Shown piece by piece: positions 17,906-25,606 of a DNA stretch of 64,000 nt. The stretch spans positions 62,001-126,000 of the forward strand of contig JAGWNK010000004.1 of NCBI GenBank assembly GCA_028871345.1. Direction: 5' to 3'. This DNA is from Alphaproteobacteria bacterium (GTDB taxonomy: Bacteria > Pseudomonadota > Alphaproteobacteria > Micropepsales > Micropepsaceae). The first letter of the stretch is position 1. Each line of letters opens with the position of its first letter. The translations under genes were made by a program, and so were the position numbers. The notes under the pieces are model-generated. The model saw nothing but the letters and a program-made list of their open reading frames with translations, did no database searches and was not told the origin of the DNA.

Positions 17906-18998
17906 TGGGAGATTCCTCCGACAGGGCTTTGGGCAGCAGAATCCGGAAGATCGTGCGCCTCGAAGCCGAATCGCATTCGATGACGCCGCCATGGTCGCCG
18001 ATGATTTTCGCCACCAGCGCCAACCCGAGGCCGGACCCGCCACGCTTGGTGGTGACGAAAGGGTCGAAGATGTAGGGCATCAGGCCGGCGGGAATGCCGG
18101 GTCCGTTGTCGCGCACCGTCACCTCCAGCGGCAGACTCAACCGCTCGCCCGCCACCGCCGCGCCAAAGCGGACGCCGGGACGGTACCCCGTGGTGAGAGT
18201 GATCTCGCCGCCGCTCTCGGGGACGGCATCGGCGGCGTTGCGCACGAGATTGAGGAAAACCTGGATCAGCTGATCGCGATCCCCGAGCACGCGGGGCAGC
18301 GACGGATCGAAATTCTCCACGAAGATGATGTTGCGCGCGAAGCTCGACTCCGCGATGCGCCGGACGCGATCCAGCACCTCGTGGATGTTCACCGGAATGC
18401 GCGGCATGCTGCGCGTGTCGCCGAAAGATTCCATGCGGTCGATCAAGGCGCGGATGCGATCGGTTTCGGAGCAGATGAGCTGTGTCATGGTGCGCTCGCT
18501 CGCCGGCAGCTGCTCCTCGATCAACTGCGCCGCTCCGCGGATTCCGGCGAGGGGATTCTTGATCTCGTGGGCCAGCACCGCCGCCATCCCGTGCAGGGAT
18601 CGCACGGCGCCGCGGTGGAGCAACTGGCGGTCGATGCGCTGCGCCAGGCTGCGCTCCTGCAGCGTCACCAGAACGGTGCCCTCTGGTTCCTGGAGCGGCG
18701 TTACAACCACGTCGGCCACCTTTTCGCCGTGGCGGGGCGTCGAGAGGTCGACGTGGCGCTCTCCGACCGAGGCCCGGCGCTCGATCGCCTGGCCGATGAG
18801 CTGGAACAGCGGACTGCCGAAGGGCACGACGCTCTTCAGCGTCTGTTTGAGGAGAAGTCCGGCCCCCATGTCGAAGAACTGCTCGGCAGCGGGGTTGACG
18901 AAGGTGATCTCGAACTGTGGCCCGATCGCCAGCACCGGCATGGGCAGGGCGCTCGTGATTTGGCCTATCGCGGGGGTATCCAGGGGTGCCAAGAGCAA
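17898..18998 (-). CDS. ntrB: Nitrogen regulation sensor histidine kinase NtrB (GlnL)
   Basis: The 366-residue soluble kinase phosphorylates NtrC and is controlled by PII. A PAS domain covers about residues 12-110. The phospho-acceptor His is in [20 protein letters not shown] (about 143). The ATPase domain has NAADAV, DNGPGIP and GSGLGLAL. The likely start is TTG at 18998; no ATG precedes the PAS domain in a sensible place. A good promoter lies just upstream, so ntrB heads the operon here without the usual dusB. Confidence 0.93.
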   Translation of the reverse strand: MLLAPLDTPAIGQITSALPMPVLAIGPQFEITFVNPAAEQFFDMGAGLLLKQTLKSVVPFGSPLFQLIGQAIERRASVGERHVDLSTPRHGEKVADVVVTPLQEPEGTVLVTLQERSLAQRIDRQLLHRGAVRSLHGMAAVLAHEIKNPLAGIRGAAQLIEEQLPASERTMTQLICSETDRIRALIDRMESFGDTRSMPRIPVNIHEVLDRVRRIAESSFARNIIFVENFDPSLPRVLGDRDQLIQVFLNLVRNAADAVPESGGEITLTTGYRPGVRFGAAVAGERLSLPLEVTVRDNGPGIPAGLMPYIFDPFVTTKRGGSGLGLALVAKIIGDHGGVIECDSASRRTIFRILLPKALSEESPNA

Positions 18999-19040
18999 TT
19001 ACGCCTATGCCTAATACTTAAGCATCGTACTACTATGCTA

Positions 19041-19068
19041 ATTATATATGCAATTCTACCTTTGGCAA
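19041..19068 (-). promoter_or_regulatory. Probable housekeeping-sigma promoter for ntrB
   Basis: On the minus strand, TTGCCA (19063-19068) and a perfect TATAAT (19041-19046) are separated by 16 bases. Transcription would begin near 19034, about 35 bases before the TTG start of ntrB. The region is AT-rich in an otherwise GC-rich window. Confidence 0.55.
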
Positions 19069-19125
19069 GACACCCCCGGGCACAGGTTCCTCATTCCGAG
19101 GACCTTTCACACTGTTCTCAACGGC

Positions 19126-20811
19126 TTATCGGTTTACTTCCTCGGCCACCCGAGCTTCCGCCGCTGCCATCATGGCCTTGAATCGCGGGTGGCTGCGCAG
19201 GGAGGCGAGATCCGGGTCTGCTTTGGCGTAGTCCAGGAAGGCCGGGCCCATCTTGGCGACGGCGGGACCCAGGACATCGAGCGCGGCCTCTATGTCCTCG
19301 ACAAACAGCGCCAAGCTGCAGGCAAAATTGTAGCGCCTGTTCACATTGTCGGGCTCGATCAGCAAGGCGCGCTCCATGCGCTCCTTGGCGCGTTCGCGCT
19401 CGCCCAGGGCCGCCAACGCGTAGGCACTGTAGCTCATGGCGGCACCATTGTTCTGATCCTGCGCCAGGGTCCGATCGCAGCGCGCCAAGGCGATGCGGGC
19501 GGCGCGCTGCACGCCGGCAGAATCCTTCAATCCCGCGTAGCAGCTGATCAGCAGGTTGACCGTATACAGGTCGGTCTCCATCAGCGTCGCCGCCTTTTCC
19601 CAATAACGCGCGGCGTCATGCAGGTGTCCTTGCCGATAGCTGAGCAGCCCGGCGGCCCGGTTCACTTCGTAGGACCGGGGATCCAATCGCAGGGCCTGCG
19701 CGATCTCTGCTGCGCCCTGCGCGTGCTGGCCCTTGTCGAACAGAATCCGACCCAGAACCGCGTGCGCCTCGGCGAGGTTTTCCTCGATGGCCAGTGCGCG
19801 CTGCGCCGCGGCCAGACCGCCCTCGCCCGTGCCGTGGATGTATTGCAGCTTGGACTGGCCTAGCGCCATCAGGGCCCAGGCCGGCGCATAGTTGGGATCG
19901 ATCTCGGTCGCCCGACGGCAGAGCCGCACGATCGCCTGCGCCGGACGATCATCGGCCTCGTTGCCAAGGATGTAGTTCTGCCGCGCCATCAGATAGAGAC
20001 GGTAAGCCTCGGGGTTCTCGGTGCCGCGCCGTCCGATGGCGCGATCCTCTTCCGCCAGGAGATTCAACTCTAGCGCCCTGACGATCGAACGCGATATCTC
20101 GTCCTGCACCGCGAAGATGTCCTTCAGATCGCGGTCATAACGTTCCGCCCACAGATGACCGCCCGTGGCCCCGTCCACCAGCTGTGCGGTGATGCGCACG
20201 CGCTCGCCGGCCTTGCGGACGCTGCCTTCGAGGATGTGACTGACTTTCAGGTGCTGGGACAACTGCACGATATCCACGTTCTTGCCCTTGAACGTGAACG
20301 CCGTGTTGCGCGCGACGATGAACACGGCGGAGATCTTCTGCAGATCGGTGATGATGTCTTCGGTGATGCCGTCCGCAAAGTATTCCTGCTGCGGGTCGTC
20401 GCTCATGTTGGCGAAAGGCAACACGCAAATCGACGGCCCGCGCCGCGTCCACGACCCATCCGGGCATTCGGACGCGCAAGACAAACGGTAGCCGACGCGG
20501 GGGATGGTCTCGATCGTGAAGGAAGGCTCGCCGTCGCCTTCGGCAAGCTGCCGAATCTTCGCGATGCAGCGATTGACCGCGTCCTCGCTCACGGCGCGGC
20601 CCGCCCAGCATTGCTGGATCAAGTCGTCGCGGGAGACGACGGTACCTTGCGCCCGCACGAGACACACGAGGGCCTGCATGACGCGGGGTTCGACGATCTC
20701 GCTGCCCTTGGCCAGGTGAACTTCGCGAGTCGAAGGCGTGAAGCGCAGCGTCCCGATGCGGAATTCCGCTTCATGGGCCAGATCGACCGGCTGGCTTGGT
20801 GCGTGATTCAT
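19126..20811 (-). CDS. Winged-helix regulator with TolB-like and TPR domains
   Basis: The 561-residue protein begins with an OmpR-type winged helix (about residues 16-110: IEPRVMQALVCLVR is represented by EPRVMQALVCLV, then VSEDAVNRCIAKIRQL). A TolB-like N-terminal fold follows (ICVLPFANMSDDPQQEYFADG, about 125-260), then TPR-type helical repeats to the C-terminus. Proteins of this architecture are often labelled adenylate-cyclase-like, but no cyclase catalytic domain is seen. No membrane helix links the domains, unlike CadC. The ATG at 20811 follows GGAACC. It is divergent from a small secreted protein gene and sits where dusB is expected. Confidence 0.85.
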   Translation of the reverse strand: MNHAPSQPVDLAHEAEFRIGTLRFTPSTREVHLAKGSEIVEPRVMQALVCLVRAQGTVVSRDDLIQQCWAGRAVSEDAVNRCIAKIRQLAEGDGEPSFTIETIPRVGYRLSCASECPDGSWTRRGPSICVLPFANMSDDPQQEYFADGITEDIITDLQKISAVFIVARNTAFTFKGKNVDIVQLSQHLKVSHILEGSVRKAGERVRITAQLVDGATGGHLWAERYDRDLKDIFAVQDEISRSIVRALELNLLAEEDRAIGRRGTENPEAYRLYLMARQNYILGNEADDRPAQAIVRLCRRATEIDPNYAPAWALMALGQSKLQYIHGTGEGGLAAAQRALAIEENLAEAHAVLGRILFDKGQHAQGAAEIAQALRLDPRSYEVNRAAGLLSYRQGHLHDAARYWEKAATLMETDLYTVNLLISCYAGLKDSAGVQRAARIALARCDRTLAQDQNNGAAMSYSAYALAALGERERAKERMERALLIEPDNVNRRYNFACSLALFVEDIEAALDVLGPAVAKMGPAFLDYAKADPDLASLRSHPRFKAMMAAAEARVAEEVNR

Positions 20812-20949
20812 CGGGGTTCCACCGGCTTGGTCGGCAAATCGCCGCCGTCCGATCGTTTCCGCGTCCTTTCGGAAGATGGCAGTCCGACGTCCAATTCCAC
20901 CCGCGACGGCAAAATGCGTCACGAAACACAACCGAAGAGGAAGCCTACC

Positions 20950-21213
20950 ATGAAACCCCTGCTCACGAACCTGGCATTCGCAACCTGCGCGCTGCTTCCA
21001 TTCGCTGCCTGCGTGCTGCTTCTAGCTGCCGGCCAGCCGCAAGCCGAACAAAATGGGGCCCCCCAGACCAATGCCTACCGCGCCGATCTCGGCCTCTTGC
21101 ATCAGGCTGAAGCGCAGACGGTGCTGATCCGGCTCGACAGCGCCATCGACCGGCAGGACCGGTCGGCCGTCGATCCGCTTCTTGGCGATCCGCGGAAGGT
21201 GGGTGGCGAATGA
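20950..21213 (+). CDS. Small secreted or membrane-anchored hypothetical protein
   Basis: The 87-residue protein starts at an ATG seven bases after GAGGAA. An N-terminal hydrophobic stretch (about residues 7-28, LAFATCALLPFAACVLLLAA) looks like a signal peptide or a signal anchor. The remaining 55 residues are polar and mostly helical in character (AYRADLGLLHQAEAQTVL). It is transcribed divergently from the winged-helix/TPR regulator, with 138 bases between starts, so it may be that regulator's target. No family recognised. Confidence 0.65.
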   Translation: MKPLLTNLAFATCALLPFAACVLLLAAGQPQAEQNGAPQTNAYRADLGLLHQAEAQTVLIRLDSAIDRQDRSAVDPLLGDPRKVGGE

Positions 21214-21235
21214 GTTTCACCTTGCCCCCCGATTG

Positions 21236-21261
21236 TCCGGCCGGCGGCCCCGCCGGCCGGA
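21236..21261. repeat. Perfect 26-base GC-rich palindrome
   Basis: Arms TCCGGCCGGCGG (21236-21247) and CCGCCGGCCGGA (21250-21261) are exact inverse complements with CC between them. It lies 23 bases after the small secreted protein gene and about 100 bases before ispDF. Only a short T-run follows (CTTT), so it may be a factor-assisted terminator or an RNA-stabilising hairpin. Confidence 0.6.
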
Positions 21262-21367
21262 TGCCTTTGGCCGCTCCCCGGGCTGACTGGGAAAACCATT
21301 CTCAAGACGCTATGCAGACCCGCGTCCCGGCATGCTAACAAGTGCACGAACGAATACCCGGAAAGCC

Positions 21368-22516
21368 ATGGCTCGCGTTGCCGTCTTGATTGTCGCCGCA
21401 GGTAAAGGGGTCCGCGCCGGCGGCGGCGTTCCCAAGCAGTACGCGCCGGTCCTGGGCCAGCCGATGCTGCGCCGGTCGATCCTGGCCTTTGCCAACCTGG
21501 CCGACACGATCGTCCAGGTGGTGATCGGCGACGGCCAGGCGGACCGTTTCGCGGCCGCCGTGCGATGCCTCGATGTTCTGCCTCCCGTCGTGGGCGGCGC
21601 CGAACGGCAGGATTCGGTGCGGTGCGGGCTTGAGGCCCTTGAATCCAGAGCGCCCGAATTCGTTCTCATCCACGATGCGGCGCGACCGCTGGTATCGGCG
21701 GCGGTGATCGCCGGAGTTGTTGACGCCCTCGAAAAAGGCGCCGAGGCCGCCGTGCCGCTCCTGCCCGTGGCCGACACGCTGCGCAAGCGCGAAGGCGTGC
21801 GCTGGATCACAGTTCCGCGCGCGGGTCTGTTGCGCGCACAGACGCCGCAGGGCTTCCGCTTTTCCAGCATCCTGCGGGCGCATCGCGCCCACGCCGGCCA
21901 GAACGCCACCGACGACATGGCGCTGGCCGAGATCGCCGGCATCGCCGTGGTCGCCGTTGCCGGCGAGGAAACCAACATCAAAGTCACCAATGCAGAGGAT
22001 TTTGCCGTGGCCGAAGCTTTGCTGTCCGCTCGCGCCGGCGAGACCAGGATCGGATCGGGGTACGATGTGCACCGCTTCGTCGCGGGCGATCACGTCTGGC
22101 TGTGCGGCCTGAAGATCCCGCACGACCACGCGCTGGAAGGCCATTCCGATGCCGATGCGGGACTGCACGCCCTGACCGACGCGATCCTGGGCGCCATCGG
22201 CGAAGGCGATATCGGCCTACACTTTCCTCCCACCGACGAGCGCTGGCGCGGCGCGCCGTCCTGGAAATTCCTCAAGCACGCGGCCGATCTGCTGCGCGCC
22301 AAAGGCGGCAAACTGACGAATTGCGACGTCACTATCGTCTGCGAGAGGCCGAAGGTTTCCCCCCATCGCGACGCGATGCGCGCCCGCATCGCCGAAATTC
22401 TCGAGATCGACGCCGCGCGCGTCAGCGTCAAGGCGACGACCACGGAGGGCATGGGATTTACAGGGCGCCGCGAAGGCCTGGCGGCCGAAGCCGTCGTCAC
22501 GGTGCGCGTACCGTGA
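21368..22516 (+). CDS. ispDF: Bifunctional IspD/IspF (MEP pathway)
   Basis: The 382-residue fusion catalyses two steps of the non-mevalonate isoprenoid pathway: CTP transfer to 2-C-methylerythritol 4-phosphate (IspD, about residues 1-225) and formation of the 2,4-cyclodiphosphate (IspF, about 226-382). IspD shows AAGKGVRAGGGVPKQY and HDAARP. IspF shows the metal motif DVHRF, then EGHSDADAGLHALTDAILGA and HFPPTD. The ATG at 21368 follows GGAAAG. Fusion of these enzymes is typical of alphaproteobacteria. The stop overlaps pgpA by four bases. Confidence 0.97.
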   Translation: MARVAVLIVAAGKGVRAGGGVPKQYAPVLGQPMLRRSILAFANLADTIVQVVIGDGQADRFAAAVRCLDVLPPVVGGAERQDSVRCGLEALESRAPEFVLIHDAARPLVSAAVIAGVVDALEKGAEAAVPLLPVADTLRKREGVRWITVPRAGLLRAQTPQGFRFSSILRAHRAHAGQNATDDMALAEIAGIAVVAVAGEETNIKVTNAEDFAVAEALLSARAGETRIGSGYDVHRFVAGDHVWLCGLKIPHDHALEGHSDADAGLHALTDAILGAIGEGDIGLHFPPTDERWRGAPSWKFLKHAADLLRAKGGKLTNCDVTIVCERPKVSPHRDAMRARIAEILEIDAARVSVKATTTEGMGFTGRREGLAAEAVVTVRVP

Positions 22517-22965
22517 CCAGCAATGCGCAATTCGCGACCTTATGGGGCATCGGCGCGGTCCCATTGGCGCCCGGCACGGCCGCCAGCCTGGTCGCCGCGC
22601 TCGTGGCCTGGCCCGTTATCCATTTCGCCGGCGGACCCGCGCTTGCGCTGCTGAGCGTTGCCGTCGGACTATTCGGGGTGAAGGTCTCGGGCGATTACGC
22701 CAGCGAGTCCGGCAAGGAGGATCCACCGGACTGCGTGATCGACGAAGTCGCCGGCCAGTGGCTAGCATGCGCCTTCGCTCCGCCATCGGCGCTCGGCTTC
22801 CTGGCTGCATTCCTGCTGTTCCGCCTGTTCGACATGGCCAAGCCGTGGCCTGTATCCGCGGCCGAACGTCTCGACGGCGGGTGGGGCATCGTGGCCGACG
22901 ACATGGTGGCCGGCCTCATCGCCGGGATCGTCGTCATGTTGTTCGACGCTGCCGGATTTCTCTGA
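22513..22965 (+). CDS. pgpA: Phosphatidylglycerophosphatase A
   Basis: The 150-residue inner-membrane enzyme dephosphorylates phosphatidylglycerophosphate to phosphatidylglycerol. The GTG start overlaps the ispDF stop (GTGA). Conserved PgpA motifs are visible: PLAPGTAASLVA near the N-terminus, DCVIDEVAGQWLA (about 75-87), FRLFDMAKPWP, and WGIVADDMVAG. Three to four membrane helices fit the family. It forms a coupled operon with ispDF and cinA. Confidence 0.94.
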   Translation: MTSNAQFATLWGIGAVPLAPGTAASLVAALVAWPVIHFAGGPALALLSVAVGLFGVKVSGDYASESGKEDPPDCVIDEVAGQWLACAFAPPSALGFLAAFLLFRLFDMAKPWPVSAAERLDGGWGIVADDMVAGLIAGIVVMLFDAAGFL

Positions 22966-23456
22966 TGTTTTCACAAACGCTACTGACCTTGGCGCAACAG
23001 GTTCTCGACCGGGCCCGTAACGAAGGATTGCACGTCGCCCTGGCGGAAAGCTGCACCGGCGGATTGATCACGGCGTTGCTCACGGAAATCCCCGGTTCGT
23101 CCGACGTCGTCGAACGCGGATTCGTCGTCTACTCGAACGAGGCCAAGGCCGAACTGCTGGGCGTTCCGCTGTCGCTGATCCAGGAGAACGGCGCGGTCTC
23201 GGAGGCGGTGGCGCGCGCCATGGCGGCGGGCGCGCTAAAGCATTCCCGCGCGGAAATCGCGGTGGCGGTGACCGGCATCGCCGGGCCGGGCGGCGGCGGC
23301 GCCAGCAAACCGATAGGTCTCGTGCACATCGCAACAGCGCGTGACGGCACCGGCGTCAGGCACGAGGTGCATCGCTTCGGGAACATCGGACGGACCGCGG
23401 TCCGCCTGAAGACCGTGGAAGCCGCCCTGCAACTGGTGCTGGCGCAAATCCCCTGA
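22965..23456 (+). CDS. CinA family nicotinamide-nucleotide amidase
   Basis: The 163-residue protein is the stand-alone C-terminal CinA domain, which deamidates NMN to nicotinate mononucleotide in pyridine nucleotide recycling. The motifs ALAESCTGGLI, VVYSNEAKAELLGV, AVTGIAGPGGG and PIGLVHIA are present. The ATG shares one base with the pgpA TGA stop. The N-terminal molybdopterin-binding-like half of long CinA proteins is absent, as is usual in this gene cluster. Confidence 0.93.
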   Translation: MFSQTLLTLAQQVLDRARNEGLHVALAESCTGGLITALLTEIPGSSDVVERGFVVYSNEAKAELLGVPLSLIQENGAVSEAVARAMAAGALKHSRAEIAVAVTGIAGPGGGGASKPIGLVHIATARDGTGVRHEVHRFGNIGRTAVRLKTVEAALQLVLAQIP

Positions 23457-23540
23457 ACTTCCCCGCAGGGCGCAGACCTCATTTCGCTTGCCCGCACAAC
23501 GGCGCGGCGTAGCATCGCGCCAGCCAACTGGGAGGCTCGC

Positions 23541-24062
23541 ATGCGGAATTTCTCGGCTCATCCAATCAAGCGGCTTGTGACTTGTCTGGGCGCCGCGGCG
23601 CTGCTGTCGGCGCCGTCGTGGGCGAGCGTCGGATACATGAAGATCGGAGACATTGCGGGCAGTGCCTCGGACATCCGGCACAGGTCCTGGGTGGAAATCG
23701 AAAGCTTCCAATGGGGCACCCCGCGCGGCGGCGCCATGATGGGCAGCATGCGCGGGCCGACGAACGTCTCGGTGCATGAACTGATCGTGACGAAGAAAGT
23801 CGATCAGTCCTCTGCGAAGCTCAGGGAAGCGGCCACCACAGGCAGGCACTTCCAGGAGGTCACGATCGAGATCGTCAATGCCGGAAGGAACGCCGAACGC
23901 ATCACCTTGACGGAAGTGATGATCACCGGCGTTCAGGCGGGCGGCAATCCGGAGCGCCCCACGGAAAGGATTTCGATCTCGTTCGCGAAATCCTCGATCG
24001 AAAATGCGGAGCACATCGACCGAGCGGCCACGCCGATGAACATTGCGGTGCCGCCGCGTTAA
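23541..24062 (+). CDS. Secreted Hcp-like (type VI tube fold) protein
   Basis: The 173-residue protein follows a good GGGAGG ribosome site. It has an N-terminal signal peptide (about 1-28, cut near SWA|SVG). The mature part resembles the Hcp1 family: MKIGDIAGSASD then HRSWVEIESFQWG near the start, VHELIVTKKVD in the middle, and ITLTEVMITG in the latter half. Classical Hcp has no signal peptide, and no type VI apparatus gene is present here, so this belongs to the exported Hcp-like proteins of unknown role. Confidence 0.75.
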   Translation: MRNFSAHPIKRLVTCLGAAALLSAPSWASVGYMKIGDIAGSASDIRHRSWVEIESFQWGTPRGGAMMGSMRGPTNVSVHELIVTKKVDQSSAKLREAATTGRHFQEVTIEIVNAGRNAERITLTEVMITGVQAGGNPERPTERISISFAKSSIENAEHIDRAATPMNIAVPPR

Positions 24063-24068
24063 GGCCAA

Positions 24069-24512
24069 TCAGACCCGGTTTCGCGACAGGACCCTCGCCC
24101 GTCCCTCGAAGGCCTCCGTCATCTTGAAGAGCACGCGCTCGAAGGCGGCTCCCGCCACGGCGTTGAGAAGCCTGCTCTTGAAGTCGAAGCTGATGGAAAA
24201 GTCGACCCTGGAGCCACCCTCCGTCGGCGTGAACCGCCAATGCGTGTCGAGCACGCGGAACGGTCCGTGGACCTGCGTGATGTCGATGGTGCGCGCCTGA
24301 GGATTTAGAGTCACGCGGCTCGTGTAGCTCTCGTGCAGCCCGCCAAAGCCGACCTGCATATCGACGCGCAACACGTTCTGGCTCTCGCGCGACAGGATCT
24401 TGAGCCCAGTGCACCATGGAAGGAATTGGGGATATTTCTCCATGTCGGCGACGACGGCATACATCGTTTCCGCCGTGTAGGGGACCAGTCGCGATTCGGA
24501 GTGTGAAGCCAT
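24069..24512 (-). CDS. COQ10/RatA-like START-domain protein
   Basis: The 147-residue protein belongs to the polyketide cyclase/START group that includes yeast Coq10 (ubiquinone binding) and E. coli RatA. Conserved elements are VPYTAETMYAVVADMEKYPQFLPWC near the N-terminus (written here in overlapping parts: PYTAETMYAVV, MEKYPQFLPWC), VGFGGLHESYTSRV, and the C-terminal helix FEGRARVL. In alphaproteobacteria it follows lipA, as here, eight bases downstream. A role in quinone handling is inferred from the family. Confidence 0.88.
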   Translation of the reverse strand: MASHSESRLVPYTAETMYAVVADMEKYPQFLPWCTGLKILSRESQNVLRVDMQVGFGGLHESYTSRVTLNPQARTIDITQVHGPFRVLDTHWRFTPTEGGSRVDFSISFDFKSRLLNAVAGAAFERVLFKMTEAFEGRARVLSRNRV

Positions 24513-24520
24513 CCCCAGCC

Positions 24521-25504
24521 TCAGTCGTGCGAGTTCCCGTCCGTCGCCAAGGCGGACTGGCGCGCCGCCTTGAGGGCGGCGAAATCGGAATCCGCATGAT
24601 AGGAGGACCGCGTCAGCGGGCTCGCCGACACCATTAAGAACCCCTTGGCGCGCGCGATCGCCTCGAGCGCCTTGAACTCGTCGGGCGTCCAGAAGCGCGC
24701 CACCGCGGCGTGCTTACGCGTGGGCTGCAAATACTGGCCGATGGTGAGGAAATCGACGCCCGCAGCGCGCAGATCATCCATCACCTGCATGATCTCCTCG
24801 CGGCTCTCGCCGAGGCCGACCATCAAGCCCGACTTGGTGAAGCCGTCCGCCACGAGTTCCTTGGCGCGGTCGAGCAGGCGCAGAGACGCGTAATAGCGCG
24901 CGCCCGGACGAATGGTCAGGTAGAGCCGCGGCACGGTCTCCAGGTTGTGATTGAAGACGTCGGGACGAGCCGCCATCACCACGTCGAGAGCGCCGGGTTT
25001 GCGCAGGAAATCGGGGGTCAGGACCTCGACCGTCGTGCCGGGGCTGGCCACGCGGATGGCATGAATGGTTTGCGCAAAATGGTCCGCGCCGCCGTCGGGC
25101 AGATCGTCGCGGTCGACCGACGTCACGACGACATGCTTGAGGCCGAGCCGCGCCACGGCGTCGCCGACGCGCCGGGGCTCGGCGGCATCGAGGCCGCCCG
25201 GCAATCCGGTCTTCACGTTGCAGAAGGCGCAGGCGCGCGTGCAGGTGTCGCCCATGATCATCATGGTGGCGTGCCGGTGGGTCCAGCATTCCCCGATGTT
25301 GGGACAACCGGCTTCTTCACACACGGTATGCAACCCATGCTCGCGGACGATCTTTTCCGTCTGTGAGTATTCCTGCCCCATGGGCGCCTTGACCCGAATC
25401 CAGTCCGGTTTGCGGGCGACGGGGTTGTCCGGGCGGTGGGCCTTCTCGGGGTGGCGGAGGGCAGCCCTGCGGTCCCTTGCGCCTTGGTCGTAAACAGTGG
25501 TCAT
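24521..25504 (-). CDS. lipA: Lipoyl synthase
   Basis: The 327-residue radical SAM enzyme inserts two sulfurs into octanoyl groups on lipoyl domains. The auxiliary cluster cysteines are in [12 protein letters not shown] (about 61-72) and the radical SAM cysteines in CTRACAFC (about 87-94). The C-terminal RSSYHAD motif supplies the conserved serine ligand. An inverted-repeat motif overlaps its ribosome-binding region, in the 102-base divergent spacer shared with the AMP-forming enzyme gene. Confidence 0.97.
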   Translation of the reverse strand: MTTVYDQGARDRRAALRHPEKAHRPDNPVARKPDWIRVKAPMGQEYSQTEKIVREHGLHTVCEEAGCPNIGECWTHRHATMMIMGDTCTRACAFCNVKTGLPGGLDAAEPRRVGDAVARLGLKHVVVTSVDRDDLPDGGADHFAQTIHAIRVASPGTTVEVLTPDFLRKPGALDVVMAARPDVFNHNLETVPRLYLTIRPGARYYASLRLLDRAKELVADGFTKSGLMVGLGESREEIMQVMDDLRAAGVDFLTIGQYLQPTRKHAAVARFWTPDEFKALEAIARAKGFLMVSASPLTRSSYHADSDFAALKAARQSALATDGNSHD

Positions 25505-25509
25505 GCCGC

Positions 25510-25531
25510 CCTACATATAGGTAGGCCTACC
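25510..25531. promoter_or_regulatory. Overlapping inverted repeats in the lipA upstream region
   Basis: Three half-sites, CCTAC (25510-25514), GTAGG (25521-25525) and CCTAC (25526-25530), create two overlapping palindromes. The second is the perfect 12-base GGTAGGCCTACC (25520-25531). They end six bases before the lipA ATG and cover its ribosome site, so a bound protein could repress lipA. This is a candidate only. Confidence 0.4.
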
Positions 25532-25606
25532 GAAAATCACCGGGTTCCGTTAGGTTCGGCCCAACAGCCAAGAACGGGTCCAGCCCGTCCCCCGGGGGAG
25601 GCAGAA

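Noticed and set aside
19126-20811. Annotation as an adenylate cyclase
   Set aside because: The architecture is often given that name, but no nucleotide-cyclase catalytic domain is visible; the N-terminus is a DNA-binding winged helix.
23541-24062. Evidence for a type VI secretion locus
   Set aside because: Only one Hcp-like gene is present, it carries a signal peptide, and none of the neighbouring genes belong to such a system.
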